Origin: Synechococcus sp. JA-2-3B'a(2-13)
GTDB lineage: Bacteria; Cyanobacteriota; Cyanobacteriia; Thermostichales; Thermostichaceae
Direction: 5' to 3'
DNA: 64,000 nucleotides
Assembly (NCBI RefSeq): GCF_000013225.1
Contig: NC_007776.1
Location: forward strand, 1,383,277-1,447,276
A program made the position numbers and the translations under genes. Each line of letters begins with the position of its first letter. Within the stretch, counting starts at the first letter, position 1. Below, one piece after another: positions 63,529 through 64,000 of this stretch. The notes below the pieces were generated by a model, which saw only the letters and a list, made by a program, of their open reading frames with translations, was not told where the DNA came from and searched no databases.

Positions 63529-63996
63529 CTAGCTAATCGCCCTCACGGCCTCCAGCAGCTCCCGGTTGTCTCGCTTGAACAAGGGCAGCCACTCCACATG
63601 CTGGTAGCGTAGGATCCCTTGGCTATCCACCAAAAAATAGGCCCGCCGCGTCCCCAGCAGGCTGTCCACCCCGTACTGCTGGCTCACGGTTCTGTCCACA
63701 TCGCTCAGCAAAGGAAACTCCAGCTTAAGCTGCTCGGCAAAGGCTTGGTGCCTGGAGAGGGGATCGCTGCTGATCCCCAAGATCTCGCAGCCCGCGGCCC
63801 GGAAAGCTTCCCAATCCTCCCGAAAGCAACGCATCTCGCTCGTGCATACCGGGGAAAAATCCGCCGGGTAAAAGGCCAGCAACACCTTGCTCTTGCCCCG
63901 GTAGGCCGCCAGTGAAATCTGGGCTCCCTTTTGGATCCCTTTCCCCACCGCAGGCAAGCTAAAGTCAGGAGCAACAGCCCCAATCACAATCCCCAT
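63529..63996 (-). CDS. Peroxiredoxin (AhpC/TSA, BCP-like)
   Basis: A 155-residue thiol peroxidase. The peroxidatic cysteine is C51 in FYPADFSPVCTSE, after GAVAPDFSLP. A second cysteine at 57 is close by; the resolving cysteine is not obvious, so the protein may work as a 1-Cys or atypical 2-Cys enzyme. GISSDPLSRHQAFAEQ and FPLLSDVDRTVSQQYGV are family blocks, and RRAYFLVDSQGILRY closes the fold. It reduces hydrogen peroxide and lipid peroxides. The ATG at 63996 is a natural family start. Confidence 0.95.
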   Translation of the reverse strand: MGIVIGAVAPDFSLPAVGKGIQKGAQISLAAYRGKSKVLLAFYPADFSPVCTSEMRCFREDWEAFRAAGCEILGISSDPLSRHQAFAEQLKLEFPLLSDVDRTVSQQYGVDSLLGTRRAYFLVDSQGILRYQHVEWLPLFKRDNRELLEAVRAIS

Positions 63997-64000
63997 AGAC

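Overview
The window looks like the chromosome of a unicellular, probably thermophilic cyanobacterium. psbN and psbH (photosystem II) sit divergently near 59 kb, alongside cyanobacterial conserved families (TIGR03792, DUF502, DUF3352, KtrA/KtrB, NarL-type regulators, pentapeptide proteins). The DNA is GC-rich and crowded with GGATCC, mostly inside GGGATCCC: I hand-counted about 40 in the first 10 kb against roughly 3 expected from composition. That abundance, the gene set and the IS605-type element ends fit the hot-spring Synechococcus JA-3-3Ab / JA-2-3B'a lineage (Thermostichus). The assignment is inference from memory, not a database match.

Layout. 0-7.4 kb: edge of a DUF255 gene, a GNAT acetyltransferase, a solitary tnpB, an SRPBCC protein, a DUF502 membrane protein, aroA, then rsmH followed by an FtsL-like protein. 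7.4-12 kb: a cobalamin riboswitch heads a TonB-dependent receptor, a DUF1636 metal-binding protein, a [2Fe-2S] protein and a membrane protein. 12-22.8 kb: a double ArsA-type ATPase, ligA, clpX, ktrA-ktrB, a DRTGG protein and an RNase H. 22.9-26 kb: one 1028-residue methyltransferase/GT2/GT4 fusion. 26.5-35 kb: a DUF3352 lipoprotein, then a co-directional minus-strand group (response regulator, histidine kinase, degenerate kinase, pentapeptide protein, an internally duplicated unknown protein, HdrB-like protein).

35-44.7 kb: an exported proline-rich protein, a 140-bp MITE, a YebC-family regulator, a YbjQ-family protein, ribokinase, a response regulator, a beta-helix protein, a membrane pentapeptide protein and an LptF/LptG permease. 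44.7-46.2 kb: a CRISPR array with 16 perfect 37-bp repeats and a degenerate distal repeat, with no cas genes in the window. 46.3-54 kb: alanine dehydrogenase, a two-gene ABC importer, RNase D, rpsN, a membrane GTPase, and a short region of broken frames. 54-64 kb: UvrD/PcrA helicase, dapF, psbN, psbH, a sugar dehydrogenase, a GH31 glucosidase, a second tnpB-element end and a peroxiredoxin. I found no rRNA or tRNA.

Most noteworthy: (1) two adjacent CRISPR spacers share 13 nt and together reconstruct a 60-nt source sequence spanning an intrinsic terminator, oriented so that the predicted crRNAs are antisense to the transcript; (2) the riboswitch-headed corrinoid cluster pairs a receptor with two cysteine-rich proteins and an unassigned membrane protein instead of BtuFCD; (3) a three-catalytic-domain glycosylation protein; (4) an unrecognised protein with an A1-A2-B1-B2 internal duplication beside a two-kinase signalling group.
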